Assembly: GCA_016868455.1 (NCBI GenBank)
Contig: VGGV01000001.1
Span: 62,001 to 126,000, forward strand
Direction: 5' to 3'
DNA length: 64,000 nt
Origin: Bacteroidota bacterium
GTDB taxonomy: Bacteria > Bacteroidota > Bacteroidia > Chitinophagales > Chitinophagaceae
The position numbers and the translations under genes were made by a program. The notes beneath the pieces are model-generated. The model saw only the letters and a program-made list of their open reading frames with translations. It searched no databases and was not told where the DNA came from. Below, one piece after another: positions 24,738 through 33,521 of the stretch; positions within the stretch are counted from its first letter, which is position 1; the number at the start of each line of letters is the position of its first letter.

Positions 24738-25565
24738 TTATTTTTCTGCACTGATAACAAGGGCTGATGCGTCTATTGCCACTTCACCCGGATAACGCCG
24801 GGCAACCACTTCAAAAACTTCCCGCCTGATTTTTTCTTTCATGGCCACATCAGCTTTGCTGAGCGCCGCCACTATGGGTGCGCCTACTTCCGTCATCATA
24901 TTCCAGTACGTTTCAACAGTCCCGCTTCTGAGCAGGGAAGGAACTGTTGTTTCAGTAACGTTTTTAAAACCGGCCGCCTCAAAAATTTCTTTCATCAAAC
25001 CGGGTTTACAGCAGCGAAACATACCCGGGGCGCCGGGGGGATTGGGTGGCAGTTCCATATTCCGCTGGATAGTGCCCATGGTGGCAGTAACCCAAAAGTT
25101 TTTTTCAGGAACATTCCATACCGAAGTGGCCATCCGACCGCCGGGATTAAGCACTCTGAACATCTCCCGGGCCGCCAGTTCCATATCGGGAAAGAACATA
25201 AACTCAAACCGGCAACTGATGGCATCAAAATGGTTATCGGCAAATGGCAGATCACAAACATCACATGCCTTTGTTTCAATATTGCTGATGCGTCGCCGGG
25301 CCGCATTTTCAACGGCTACCTTCAGCATATCTTCTGCCAGATCGGTAATAACTACTTTTCCGCGGGGGATCATGGCCGCAATGGTAAGCCCCGGTTCTCC
25401 GGTACCGGCAGCAATATCCAGTATTCTTTCGCCGTCGGCAGGCCGGATACGCCGTACAATTTCATCTCCCATCGGTCCGAGAACATCCAGAACCAGATTA
25501 TCCCATTTTTTCCAAGCCACCTGAAAATTTGTTCCAGGATTCTTTTTGCTGTTCCCTGATTTCAA
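24738..25565 (-). CDS. Class I SAM-dependent methyltransferase (UbiE-like)
   Basis: A 275-residue cytoplasmic enzyme. Motif I reads ERILDIAAGTGEPGLTIA (about residues 48-65), motif II/III includes FADNHFDAISCRFEFMFFPD, and NPGGRMATSVW follows. The pattern is that of the UbiE/COQ5 and related small-molecule methyltransferases that use S-adenosylmethionine. The substrate is not deducible. Minus-strand neighbours are a secreted protein (downstream) and a small membrane protein (upstream), with no clear functional link. The start is ATG at 25565. Confidence 0.85.
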   Translation of the reverse strand: MKSGNSKKNPGTNFQVAWKKWDNLVLDVLGPMGDEIVRRIRPADGERILDIAAGTGEPGLTIAAMIPRGKVVITDLAEDMLKVAVENAARRRISNIETKACDVCDLPFADNHFDAISCRFEFMFFPDMELAAREMFRVLNPGGRMATSVWNVPEKNFWVTATMGTIQRNMELPPNPPGAPGMFRCCKPGLMKEIFEAAGFKNVTETTVPSLLRSGTVETYWNMMTEVGAPIVAALSKADVAMKEKIRREVFEVVARRYPGEVAIDASALVISAEK

Positions 25566-25757
25566 TTTGTTGTTGGTGCATGTGCATTGATTTTAAGTGA
25601 GTAAAAAATACAGGGCCGGTGTCAATGCTGATCTGTTATTTCCACAGGATCTGGACAATTTCTGTCAATGATCATGCAGAGCTGATATGAAGAACCTGCA
25701 AAAAATATAATTTCAACAACATACGGCCGGGGTGCCTTTCAGCATAGTTATGTGTTA

Positions 25758-26096
25758 TTACCATCCAAGGAGATCGATCATGCCTTTAATGGTAAAGACA
25801 AGGCCGATACCGGTAAGACCGTACATCACCGGCCTGATGTTGCTGCTGCTGTTGTAAAGCAGAAATGTAAACATACAACCGGCGATCAGAAAAAAAATAC
25901 CAATGCCGCAAAAAATAAACCCTAATTTCTTTTTTTTGCTGCTTCGTAACTTTTTCACCTGCCAGATGATTTCCTGCAGCATCGTTTCAGCAACCCCTTT
26001 TTCACGAAGCTGCATGGATACCTCCTCATCGTTAAACCCTTTGCGGCACAGTGAACGGGCCATTTGTACCCATTCCGCCTGATGAAGCAAACTCAT
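25758..26096 (-). CDS. Small two-TM hypothetical protein
   Basis: A 112-residue protein. Residues 1-55 are soluble and helical (HQAEWVQMARSLCRKGFNDEEV; a KKLRSSKKKK basic patch). The rest forms two transmembrane segments (LGFIFCGIGIFFLIAGCMFTFLLY and PVMYGLTGIGLVFTIKGMIDLLGW). The basic stretch before the first helix predicts a cytoplasmic N-terminus. Similar small proteins occur in Bacteroidota without assigned function. It stands alone. Confidence 0.6.
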   Translation of the reverse strand: MSLLHQAEWVQMARSLCRKGFNDEEVSMQLREKGVAETMLQEIIWQVKKLRSSKKKKLGFIFCGIGIFFLIAGCMFTFLLYNSSSNIRPVMYGLTGIGLVFTIKGMIDLLGW

Positions 26097-26244
26097 ATGG
26101 CAAGCTTTGTGTTAAGATACGATTTAGCTGTGACAAATTTTTAATTTATATGAACCAAAACATTTCCGGGCAGAATTTTATCAGCTGAAACCTGCCGGTT
26201 TTTCTGCATTAAAAAAATCAATGGTTGCCGGGTCTTAACTTTTG

Positions 26245-26253
26245 TATCTTTTG
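26245..26253 (+). promoter_or_regulatory. Candidate minus-7 element TATCTTTTG
   Basis: TATCTTTTG, preceded by a similar TAACTTTTG at 26236-26244, lies 15 bases before the ATG of the DUF1028 gene. Both deviate by one T from TAnnTTTG. No obvious minus-33 element is seen. Confidence 0.35.
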
Positions 26254-26267
26254 TCCCAAAAAGCTAA

Positions 26268-27254
26268 ATGAAAAGAATATTTACTGTAGTTGCATCTGTT
26301 TTGCTCTGCTTGTCTGTATCATCACAGGCATTTGACAAGGAACACCCCTTAGCCAATACCTATTCTATGGTGGCCCGTGACCCTGAAACCGGGGAAATGG
26401 GTGTGGCAGTACAAAGTCACTGGTTTTCCGTGGGCACCGTGGTAAGCTGGGCTGAAGCAGGAGTAGGAGCAATAGCCACCCAATCCTTCGTGAATAAATC
26501 ATTTGGCATACGGGGACTTGCTTTATTAAAAGAAGGGCTTACAGCAAGGCAGGCACTTGATTCTTTGCTGAAAGACGACCCCGCCCGTGAAGTTCGGCAA
26601 CTGGCCATTGTGGATGTAAACGGCAATGTGGCGGTACATACCGGCAGCTCCTGCATACAGTATGCCACGCATATCGCAGGAAACCAGTTTTCGGTGCAGG
26701 CAAACATGATGCTGAATGGCAAAGTACCGGGAGCTATGTATACTGCATTTGAAAGGGGCAAAGGCAAACCCCTTGCTGAAAGAATGCTGACAGCACTGGA
26801 TGCAGCACAGGCGGCAGGCGGCGATATCCGGGGTAAACAGTCAGCCGCTATATTGGTAGTGCCGGCCAGGTCTTCAGGCAAACCCTGGGATGAGCGAACC
26901 GTAGACCTGCGGGTGGATGACAACAAAGAACCATTGAAAGAACTGCGCCGCCTTTATTCTGTTCATCTGGCCTATGAACATATGAACAAAGGCGACCTTG
27001 CGGTGGAAAAGAATGATATGACTGCCGCCATAAACGAATACAATGCGGCAATGAAAATGTTTCCTGAAAACCTGGAGATGCAATACTGGACGGCGATTAC
27101 ACTGGCCAATAACAAACAGGTGGCAAAAGCTTTGCCCATGCTGAAAAAAATTTTTACAAAGGACCCCAACTGGAAGGAATTGACAAGGCGGCTGCCGGCA
27201 GTGAATCTGTTGACAGTAACCGCTGATGAGTTGAAGAAAATACTTGCTTTGTAA
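26268..27254 (+). CDS. DUF1028 family protein with C-terminal TPR-like region
   Basis: A 328-residue exported protein: signal peptide to about residue 21, then the Ntn-hydrolase-like DUF1028 domain (ANTYSMVARDPETGEMGVAV; FSVGTVVSWAEAGVGAIATQ; GIRGLALLKEGLTARQALD) to about residue 215. A helical stretch with YEHMNKGDLAVEKNDMTAAINEY and MFPENLEMQYW resembles a tetratricopeptide segment. DUF1028 proteins are thought to be Ntn-type amidohydrolases or binding proteins, but this is unproven. Upstream promoter-like elements suggest its own transcription unit. Confidence 0.8.
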   Translation: MKRIFTVVASVLLCLSVSSQAFDKEHPLANTYSMVARDPETGEMGVAVQSHWFSVGTVVSWAEAGVGAIATQSFVNKSFGIRGLALLKEGLTARQALDSLLKDDPAREVRQLAIVDVNGNVAVHTGSSCIQYATHIAGNQFSVQANMMLNGKVPGAMYTAFERGKGKPLAERMLTALDAAQAAGGDIRGKQSAAILVVPARSSGKPWDERTVDLRVDDNKEPLKELRRLYSVHLAYEHMNKGDLAVEKNDMTAAINEYNAAMKMFPENLEMQYWTAITLANNKQVAKALPMLKKIFTKDPNWKELTRRLPAVNLLTVTADELKKILAL

Positions 27255-27346
27255 TTCTGCAAAGGCTGCCCAAAAGAAAAGATCTGAGCACCCGGCATTT
27301 TACCCGATAATTATGAGGAGATGAAAGCATCGGGTGTGCGGACCCA

Positions 27347-27372
27347 ACAAAAAAGCCCCGCATTACGGGGCT
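27347..27372 (-). terminator. Rho-independent terminator of ahcY
   Basis: On the minus strand AGCCCCG-TAATG-CGGGGCT is followed by TTTTTTG. It lies 21 bases after the ahcY stop. Confidence 0.88.
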
Positions 27373-27392
27373 GAATATGCTGTAGTCAGTTT

Positions 27393-28718
27393 TTAATACC
27401 TGTAATGTTCAGCTTTGAAAGGCCCGTTTTGGGGAATACCGAGGTAATCGGCCTGTTCTTTGGTAAGTTCATCCAGTTCCACTCCAATTTTGCCAAGGTG
27501 CAGCCTTGCTACTTTTTCATCAAGATGTTTGGGCAGCACATACACTTTGTTCTCGTAATTTTTGTGGTTATTCCATAACTCGATCTGAGCGAGGGTCTGA
27601 TTGCTGAATGAGTTGCTCATCACAAACGAAGGGTGTCCTGTGGCACAGCCCAGGTTCACCAGGCGGCCTTCAGCCAGCAGGATGATTTCTTTACCATCCA
27701 TATTATACAGGTCAACCTGAGGCTTGATGGTATCCCGGGTATGGCCATAATTGTTGTTGAGCCATGCCACATCAATTTCAATATCAAAGTGGCCGATATT
27801 ACAAACAATGGCTTTATCTTTCATCAGCCGGAAATGTTTTTCCGTAATCAGGTCGCGGCAGCCGCTTGCAGTTACAATAATATCCGCCTCCTTTACCGCA
27901 TCTGCCATTTTCTTCACAGCATAGCCATCCATGGCGGCCTGCAGGGCGCAGATGGGGTCAATTTCGGTTACAATTACCCTGCAACCGGCGCCGCGGAGGG
28001 ATGCGGCGGAGCCCTTGCCTACATCACCATATCCGCCAACCACAGCCACTTTACCGGCAAGCATAACATCCGTGGCACGGCGGATCGCATCCACTAATGA
28101 TTCTTTGCAGCCATACTTATTATCAAACTTGGATTTGGTAACTGAATCGTTAACGTTGATGGCCGGCATGGACAGGCTGCCTTTTGCCACCCTTTCATAC
28201 AGGCGGTGAACGCCGGTAGTGGTTTCTTCGGTTATCCCTTTTACATGTTGTACCAATTCAGGATAAGTATCCAGCACCATATTAGTAAGATCGCCGCCAT
28301 CATCGAGAATCATATTCAGAGGGCGGTCTTTACTGCCAAAGAACAAAGTTTGTTCAATGCACCAGTCGGCTTCTTCGAGTGTCTGGCCTTTCCAGGCAAA
28401 TACACCCGTTCCGGCAGCGGCTACGGCAGCAGCTGCATGGTCCTGTGTAGAAAAGATGTTACAGGAACTCCATTTTACTTCTGCGCCAAGGGCGGTAAGT
28501 GTTTCAATCAGCACAGCGGTTTGAATGGTCATGTGCAGGCAGCCGGAAATGCGGGCACCTTTTAAGGGTTGTGACGGGCCATATTCTTTCCGGATACTCA
28601 TCAGACCGGGCATTTCTGCTTCGGCCAGTCTTATTTCCTTACGGCCCCATTCAGCAAGGGATATGTCTGCCACTTTGTAAGGCAGGCTAAAGTCAATGGA
28701 TTTTGTTACTGTTGACAT
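27393..28718 (-). CDS. ahcY: Adenosylhomocysteinase
   Basis: A 441-residue NAD-dependent enzyme that hydrolyses S-adenosylhomocysteine to adenosine and homocysteine, clearing the product of methyl transfer. The substrate-binding region has [14 protein letters not shown] near residue 85; the NAD-binding Rossmann loop reads [30 protein letters not shown] and the C-terminal KAEHYRY end are as in the family. The length is normal for the bacterial form. It starts at ATG 28718 with a TACCTTTG element upstream. No SAH riboswitch is evident in the short leader. Confidence 0.97.
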   Translation of the reverse strand: MSTVTKSIDFSLPYKVADISLAEWGRKEIRLAEAEMPGLMSIRKEYGPSQPLKGARISGCLHMTIQTAVLIETLTALGAEVKWSSCNIFSTQDHAAAAVAAAGTGVFAWKGQTLEEADWCIEQTLFFGSKDRPLNMILDDGGDLTNMVLDTYPELVQHVKGITEETTTGVHRLYERVAKGSLSMPAINVNDSVTKSKFDNKYGCKESLVDAIRRATDVMLAGKVAVVGGYGDVGKGSAASLRGAGCRVIVTEIDPICALQAAMDGYAVKKMADAVKEADIIVTASGCRDLITEKHFRLMKDKAIVCNIGHFDIEIDVAWLNNNYGHTRDTIKPQVDLYNMDGKEIILLAEGRLVNLGCATGHPSFVMSNSFSNQTLAQIELWNNHKNYENKVYVLPKHLDEKVARLHLGKIGVELDELTKEQADYLGIPQNGPFKAEHYRY

Positions 28719-28735
28719 AGTTTGTATTTCGGCGG

Positions 28736-28743
28736 CAAAGGTA
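28736..28743 (-). promoter_or_regulatory. Minus-7 element TACCTTTG for ahcY
   Basis: Read on the minus strand, TACCTTTG matches TAnnTTTG and lies 17 bases before the ahcY ATG. No convincing TTG minus-33 element at normal spacing was found. Confidence 0.5.
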
Positions 28744-28881
28744 CTGTTTATGCAACAATAACAGATGAATGTGCAGGCTTAATTTATTATCCTGTAAGAA
28801 TATGTTATGCACATTTCTGCGGCTTTCAACCTGCCGGCATTAAATAAATAGGGATAATTTTGAATTCTTAAAAAGGGGAAA

Positions 28882-29181
28882 ATGTTCACCTACGATACAA
28901 TTACCGAAGCTGTAAATGGATTGCGAAAGAGGGGGTATGAACTGGATTTTAATCTGGAGGAAAATTGCCTGGTGTGCCATGATGACCGGTTGAATATTGA
29001 GGATTTTGAGATCACTGAATTGCACCGGTTTGAGGGGGATACTGATCCTTCGGACCAGGCCGTTGTTTACGCTGTTGAGTCAAATGACGGCAAAAAAGGA
29101 ATACTGGTAAGCGGTTACGGCATTTCCGCCGAAGGCATGAGTGCTGAAATGGTTAAGAAATTGCATCTTGACCGGAACTAA
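28882..29181 (+). CDS. Small conserved Bacteroidota protein (often labelled phosphoribosylpyrophosphate synthetase)
   Basis: A 99-residue cytoplasmic protein: YDTITEAVNGLRKRGYELDFN, then ENCLVCHDDRLNIEDFEI, HRFEGDTDPSDQAVVYA and KKGILVSGYGI. I recognise this as a small conserved family frequently labelled phosphoribosylpyrophosphate synthetase in Bacteroidota genomes. It lacks the PRPP-binding loop and is far too short for that enzyme, so the name is probably wrong. The CxxC-like pair C-x2-C (CLVC) might bind a metal. Function is unknown. It is monocistronic, 163 bases from the divergent ahcY gene. Confidence 0.65.
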   Translation: MFTYDTITEAVNGLRKRGYELDFNLEENCLVCHDDRLNIEDFEITELHRFEGDTDPSDQAVVYAVESNDGKKGILVSGYGISAEGMSAEMVKKLHLDRN

Positions 29182-29228
29182 TTATTGCCCGGCTTCGTCT
29201 TACAGATAGTTTTTTGTAAATTGTATGT

Positions 29229-29699
29229 ATGAAAGCAATGGTTAAGGCCCTTTTGCCTGCAATGATCTTTTTGGGTTCACTGAAAGGAATGGCACAGAAC
29301 AATTCTTTTCCGATGCCCTGTCCCCTGAACGAAGCTACTGTAGTACCTCCTCCGAAAAATGCAGTGAAATTTGATGAACCTGATTTATGTATTGTTTTGA
29401 TGAGTATGCCTGATTCCGTGGTGAAGTCAGTAGGTACGGGCAGGATCACCAATACAGAGAATACAGAGGAAAGCGGCTACGGGGTTGTTCTGTTTGCCAA
29501 GGTTAATGGCAAAGAGTATTATTTCTGGTACACCGGCATGAACAAACTGCTGGTAAAAAGAAACGATGTGGTGCAGCCGGGGTAGCCGATCGGGTACCTG
29601 AGCCCGGGAAGCAGGGTAGAACTGACCATGTATGAATTTGAAACGCCTGTTGACCCGCTTCAATTCCTGGATTGTAAAGGAGTGCTGAAAGGTTTTTAG
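29229..29699 (+). pseudogene. Exported degenerate LytM/M23-like protein, interrupted by in-frame TAG
   Basis: The ATG at 29229 starts a signal peptide (LLPAMIFLGSLKGMAQ). The frame continues to VKRNDVVQPG and then meets TAG at 29583-29585. Without a frame change it goes on as PIGYLSPGSRVELTMYEF, then DPLQFLDCKG, and stops with TAG at 29697-29699. The passage VKRNDVVQPG-x-PIGYL is the hybrid-like motif of M23/LytM domains, in which a glutamine (PGQPIG) is expected at the stop, so CAG to TAG explains it. No catalytic HxH is present, so it would be a non-enzymatic relative. Its 3' end overlaps the convergent PrsW-GNAT gene by four bases. Confidence 0.65.
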
Positions 29700-30913
29700 G
29701 TAATTACAGAACTGATTTTTTTCTCCATCACATAATCATTCATAAAGTACCCGTTCCCTATATCAATATCTTCTTCCCCGACAATTTCGAAACCGAGTTT
29801 AATGTAAAAATCTTTTGCTGTATTGTTCCGGTTCACATTTAACCGGAGCGCCCTGCCGCTTTTGCGGGCAATGGCTTTCAGAATTTCGCCGATAACAAAC
29901 CTTCCGGCCCCTTTGCCCTGCAGCGAGGGGAGGATATAAATTTTGTGGAGTTTGTATACACCAGGCTCAGTAAGACTGAAGGAGGCAAACCCCACCGGTT
30001 CCTTACCGTCATTTACAAGAATAAACTCATGTTTATCTTTCATCTCCTTTGCCAGCGATTGCTCGCTGTACATCATGTTGAGCATATAGCTGATCTGTTC
30101 CGGTGACAGGATGGTGGAATAGGTCTGGGGCCACACTTTCAGGCTAAGGTCCCGGATGAGAGGAATATCTTTTTCATAAGCTTTTTGCAGGGAAAGCCCC
30201 GCTCCGGGTCGGAAAGTGCGCTGGGAAAGCAACCGGTGCCTCGCAATCAGTTTGAGGCTAAGCCGCAAGGCAACAATAAAAGAAACAACGGCGCCCAAAA
30301 CGAGCAACAGGTTGGAAACATAAGGTTTTATTTCAGGCGAGTGTTGCCAGAAAAGAAAACTGTCGTAAGCCCCGTGAAAAAGCACCGCCCAGAAAACCCC
30401 TAACGCCATCAGCCTGGCTGAATGCTTCGGCTCAAATTTAGCCCTCCCTGCATGGTAGCCCATCAGCACACCAAATGTGGCATGTGCCGGAACGGCCAAA
30501 AACATCCTCAGCAAGGCTACCTGGTAACCCTGTCCCATATCAGCATAGCGGGTTACATACACAATATTTTCCAGGGTGGCAAAGCCCATGCTGGCCATTA
30601 CACTGTATACAATACCGTCCAATGGTTCGTCAAAACTTTTTTGCCTGTAAGAATAAAACCGGAGGACGGCAAATTTGCACAACTCTTCGGTGAGGGCTAC
30701 GGCAATAAACGCTTTAAGAGCCTGATCGCCAATACGGCTGGAGAAATTGTTTACAAAAGCAGATTCAATAAAAAAAGCAGGAATAATGCTAACGGCTCCG
30801 AAGAAAAAGCTGACGATAAGGTTGAGCTTGGGTTCCCTGTTATATGCATCACGGTGAAAAATAAACAGGCAGATGGCCAGACCGGGGGCTATAGCAAGGG
30901 CTATATAATCCAT
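29696..30913 (-). CDS. PrsW-type intramembrane protease fused to a GNAT acetyltransferase
   Basis: A 405-residue two-domain protein. Residues 1 to about 235 form a multi-pass PrsW domain with the glutamic-protease signatures EE (Glu76-Glu77 in ALTEELCKF), AHATFG (His144) and a third histidine in FHGAYDS (His180). Residues about 255-400 are a GNAT domain with HKIYILPSLQGKGAGRFVIG (acetyl-CoA loop QGKGAG) and NVNRNNTAKDFYIKLGFEIVG. PrsW enzymes cleave membrane substrates such as anti-sigma factors. The fused GNAT domain would lie in the cytoplasm. A single start codon and continuous frame support a real fusion. Confidence 0.85.
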   Translation of the reverse strand: MDYIALAIAPGLAICLFIFHRDAYNREPKLNLIVSFFFGAVSIIPAFFIESAFVNNFSSRIGDQALKAFIAVALTEELCKFAVLRFYSYRQKSFDEPLDGIVYSVMASMGFATLENIVYVTRYADMGQGYQVALLRMFLAVPAHATFGVLMGYHAGRAKFEPKHSARLMALGVFWAVLFHGAYDSFLFWQHSPEIKPYVSNLLLVLGAVVSFIVALRLSLKLIARHRLLSQRTFRPGAGLSLQKAYEKDIPLIRDLSLKVWPQTYSTILSPEQISYMLNMMYSEQSLAKEMKDKHEFILVNDGKEPVGFASFSLTEPGVYKLHKIYILPSLQGKGAGRFVIGEILKAIARKSGRALRLNVNRNNTAKDFYIKLGFEIVGEEDIDIGNGYFMNDYVMEKKISSVIT

Positions 30914-30987
30914 GCAAAGACTTTAAGCGGGGGCAACATACAAAAAAGGCGCTGATACATGCACCGCTTTCTGCTGCTTGCTCGGAC

Positions 30988-33411
30988 TTAGTTATTTTTT
31001 TTACCCAAGATCTTTTTCAGCAGCCCTTTTTTCTTTTCGGGTTTTTTTACCGGCGAGCCGATAGGCACACCATCATCTTCTTTTTTTATAGCCGGGGTTT
31101 TGGCAGCCACTGTACCGGTATCCTTTTTCGGTTTTTTATCGCCATTTTCCTCTACCGGTTTTGATTCAGGGCCGAGTATATCGCCTCCGGAATCATACTC
31201 ATTGTAATCGTCTTGTGTTCCCACACCCTGGTCAACACCTTCGCCTGCCGGGTTGGGGTCAGTGTCACTGATAATAATGTCGGCGCTGAACATTTCATTA
31301 TCCATTTCTGCAGGGCGGATGAATTTGGCGTCTTTTTCAATGCCCAGTTTCTTATCGGCCAGTACTTTTTTAAAGAAGTATTCCGTAATAGGGCGGGCAA
31401 TGGTATTTCCGTCGCTGGTATTGCGCATAAAATTATATTCAAACCCTACCCAGGAACCGGCCAGTAACTGCGGGGTGTATCCAATAAACCATGCATCGGC
31501 ATTATCATCAGTGGTTCCGGTTTTACCGCCCATTTCGGCAGCGCCAACTCTTGACCGCATTCCCCTTGCAGTACCCTTATCCACAGTTCCCTGCATCATG
31601 CGGGTCATGATGTATGCTGTAATTTCACTCACCACCTCCTTGCGGTTTACACTGTAGTCAAATCTTTTTATCACATTGCCGTTCCGGTCTTCAATGCGGC
31701 TGATGGCATATGGTTTTGCAGAAAAACCCCTGCCGGCAAAAATGGTGTAACCCCACAGCATTTCATACAGTGAAAGGTCACAGGTGCCAAGGCATATGGA
31801 AGGGAATGGCTTAACCGGTGTGGGTATATTGATTCGGGAAAGAAAATCGGCAAATTGTCTGGGCCCAACCTGTTTCATGATATAAGCCGTCGCACAGTTC
31901 TTGGAATAAGCCAGGGCATTGGCCATGGTCATGGTACCGCCGCCGCAACGCCGGCCGGCCGGCACCCAACCGGAACCGGGAAAAAACTGGGCAGTGTTTT
32001 CACAATCCGTTTCCGGGGTAAAGCCTCTTTCTTCCATTGCCTGGGTATAAAGAAATGGCTTGATGGTGGAACCAACCTGTCTTTTTGTTTTCAGGTTGAC
32101 ATGGTCGTTTTTATATGTTTTGAAATGTATGCCGCCCACCCATGCTTTTACTTCGCCGGTTACAGGGTCCATAGCCATAAAGGCGGCCTGTTCCATCTGC
32201 AAATGGTATTTAATGGAATCCAGGGGGGTCATTACCGTATCTTTTTCCCTCCGGCTGTTCCAGGCGAATACTTTCATCGGCACCTTTACATCAAAACTGG
32301 CCCTGATTTCTTTATCGCTGAGCCCGTCTTCTTCTCCGTTCTTCCAGCGGTCTGATTCACGGGCTGCTTTTTCCAGTATTTTTTCATGGTTTTTCCAGAT
32401 TGAGCCCGTCTTCATATCCGTTCTGTAATTAATAATACGTTGCAGCATGGCCATATGCTGGGCCATGCCTTCTTCAGCATTTTCCTGCATCTGCAGGTTG
32501 ATGGTGGTGTAAATTTTCAGCCCGTCATTATAAATATTATAAGGGTTGCCGTTGGGCTTTTCAATGTCTTTCAGCGCCTCCTTAATTTCTGTTTTAAGTA
32601 CTTCCCTGAAATAAGGGGCATAGCCGGTGTTTTCATCCAGTTTTCTATAGTTGAGTTTAATGGGCAGGGCTTTCAGGCGGGCTGCTTCGGCTGCAGTGAT
32701 TTTTCCATTGACCTCCATTTGGCCCAGTACCACATTGCGCCGGTCAAGCGCTGCTTTGGGATTTCGCCGCGGATTATAAGTGTAGTTCGCTTTCAGCATA
32801 CCCACCAGCACGGCAGCTTCTTCGGTGTTCAGCCGGTCCGGTTCTTTCTGAAAAAATGTTCTGGATGCATTGCGGATACCATAAATATTATCACCAAACG
32901 GGACAATATTCAGATAAAGTGTGAGTATTTCTTCCTTGGTAAAATTTTTTTCCAGTTTGATGGCCACTATCCATTCTTTCAGCTTTTCAATTACCCGCCA
33001 GGCTTTGTTGGTGCTGCCCTGGTCAAGCAATGCTTTGGCAAGCTGCTGGGTAATGGTACTGCCTCCGCCCAGGGCGCCCAGTGTAAAAACCGCCCTGAGT
33101 GTGGATTTAAAATCAATACCGCTGTGTTTATAAAACCGCTCGTCTTCAGTGGCCACCAGCGCATCAATGACATGAATGGAAATGTCGCGGTATTTTACAT
33201 TGCTGCGGTTTCCCCTTTCCGTGTAATATTTACCCATCAGGGTACCGTCTTCTGCATAGAGTTCTGATGCCTGAATGATGGAAGGATTTTCCAGTTCAGC
33301 CAGGGAGGGCATTTTGCCAAATACACCGAAATTGGCCAGCAGGATGAGCAGGCTCAAAGCGGCAAAACCCGCAAGAAAAATGCGCCAGAAAATACGAACG
33401 GATTTTTTCAT
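30988..33411 (-). CDS. Penicillin-binding protein 1A (bifunctional peptidoglycan synthase)
   Basis: An 807-residue inner-membrane protein with one N-terminal anchor (about residues 8-30). The GT51 transglycosylase domain has ATEDERFYKHSG with catalytic Glu89 and GGSTITQQLAK. The transpeptidase domain has the SxxK serine in STIKPFLY (about residue 460), SxN (SKNCA) and KTGT. It polymerises and cross-links peptidoglycan. The C-terminus is a long low-complexity Lys/Asp/Pro-rich tail (about 730-807), as in many Bacteroidota class A PBPs. It is monocistronic with SprE next upstream on the same strand. Confidence 0.95.
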   Translation of the reverse strand: MKKSVRIFWRIFLAGFAALSLLILLANFGVFGKMPSLAELENPSIIQASELYAEDGTLMGKYYTERGNRSNVKYRDISIHVIDALVATEDERFYKHSGIDFKSTLRAVFTLGALGGGSTITQQLAKALLDQGSTNKAWRVIEKLKEWIVAIKLEKNFTKEEILTLYLNIVPFGDNIYGIRNASRTFFQKEPDRLNTEEAAVLVGMLKANYTYNPRRNPKAALDRRNVVLGQMEVNGKITAAEAARLKALPIKLNYRKLDENTGYAPYFREVLKTEIKEALKDIEKPNGNPYNIYNDGLKIYTTINLQMQENAEEGMAQHMAMLQRIINYRTDMKTGSIWKNHEKILEKAARESDRWKNGEEDGLSDKEIRASFDVKVPMKVFAWNSRREKDTVMTPLDSIKYHLQMEQAAFMAMDPVTGEVKAWVGGIHFKTYKNDHVNLKTKRQVGSTIKPFLYTQAMEERGFTPETDCENTAQFFPGSGWVPAGRRCGGGTMTMANALAYSKNCATAYIMKQVGPRQFADFLSRINIPTPVKPFPSICLGTCDLSLYEMLWGYTIFAGRGFSAKPYAISRIEDRNGNVIKRFDYSVNRKEVVSEITAYIMTRMMQGTVDKGTARGMRSRVGAAEMGGKTGTTDDNADAWFIGYTPQLLAGSWVGFEYNFMRNTSDGNTIARPITEYFFKKVLADKKLGIEKDAKFIRPAEMDNEMFSADIIISDTDPNPAGEGVDQGVGTQDDYNEYDSGGDILGPESKPVEENGDKKPKKDTGTVAAKTPAIKKEDDGVPIGSPVKKPEKKKGLLKKILGKKNN

Positions 33412-33521
33412 AAGAGAGATGGGTTATGATGAAAAGCAGAAAGCTAAACCAATCCCGAAAATAAGAAAAAGGCCGGCGGCGGTAAACCGGAATGGATTAA
33501 TTTTTTCACAAAAGAAGACTG

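Noticed and set aside
27255-28900. SAM/SAH riboswitch for ahcY
   Set aside because: The short leader shows no recognisable conserved riboswitch core, only a promoter-like TACCTTTG.
28882-29181. Phosphoribosylpyrophosphate synthetase
   Set aside because: The name is often attached to this small family, but the protein has 99 residues and no PRPP-binding loop.
31855-32355. Open frame of 166 codons on the plus strand inside PBP1A
   Set aside because: Antisense shadow of a gene with clear catalytic motifs.
32440-33267. Open frame of 275 codons on the plus strand
   Set aside because: It is antisense to PBP1A, and the Phe/His/Gly-rich translation has no recognisable pattern.
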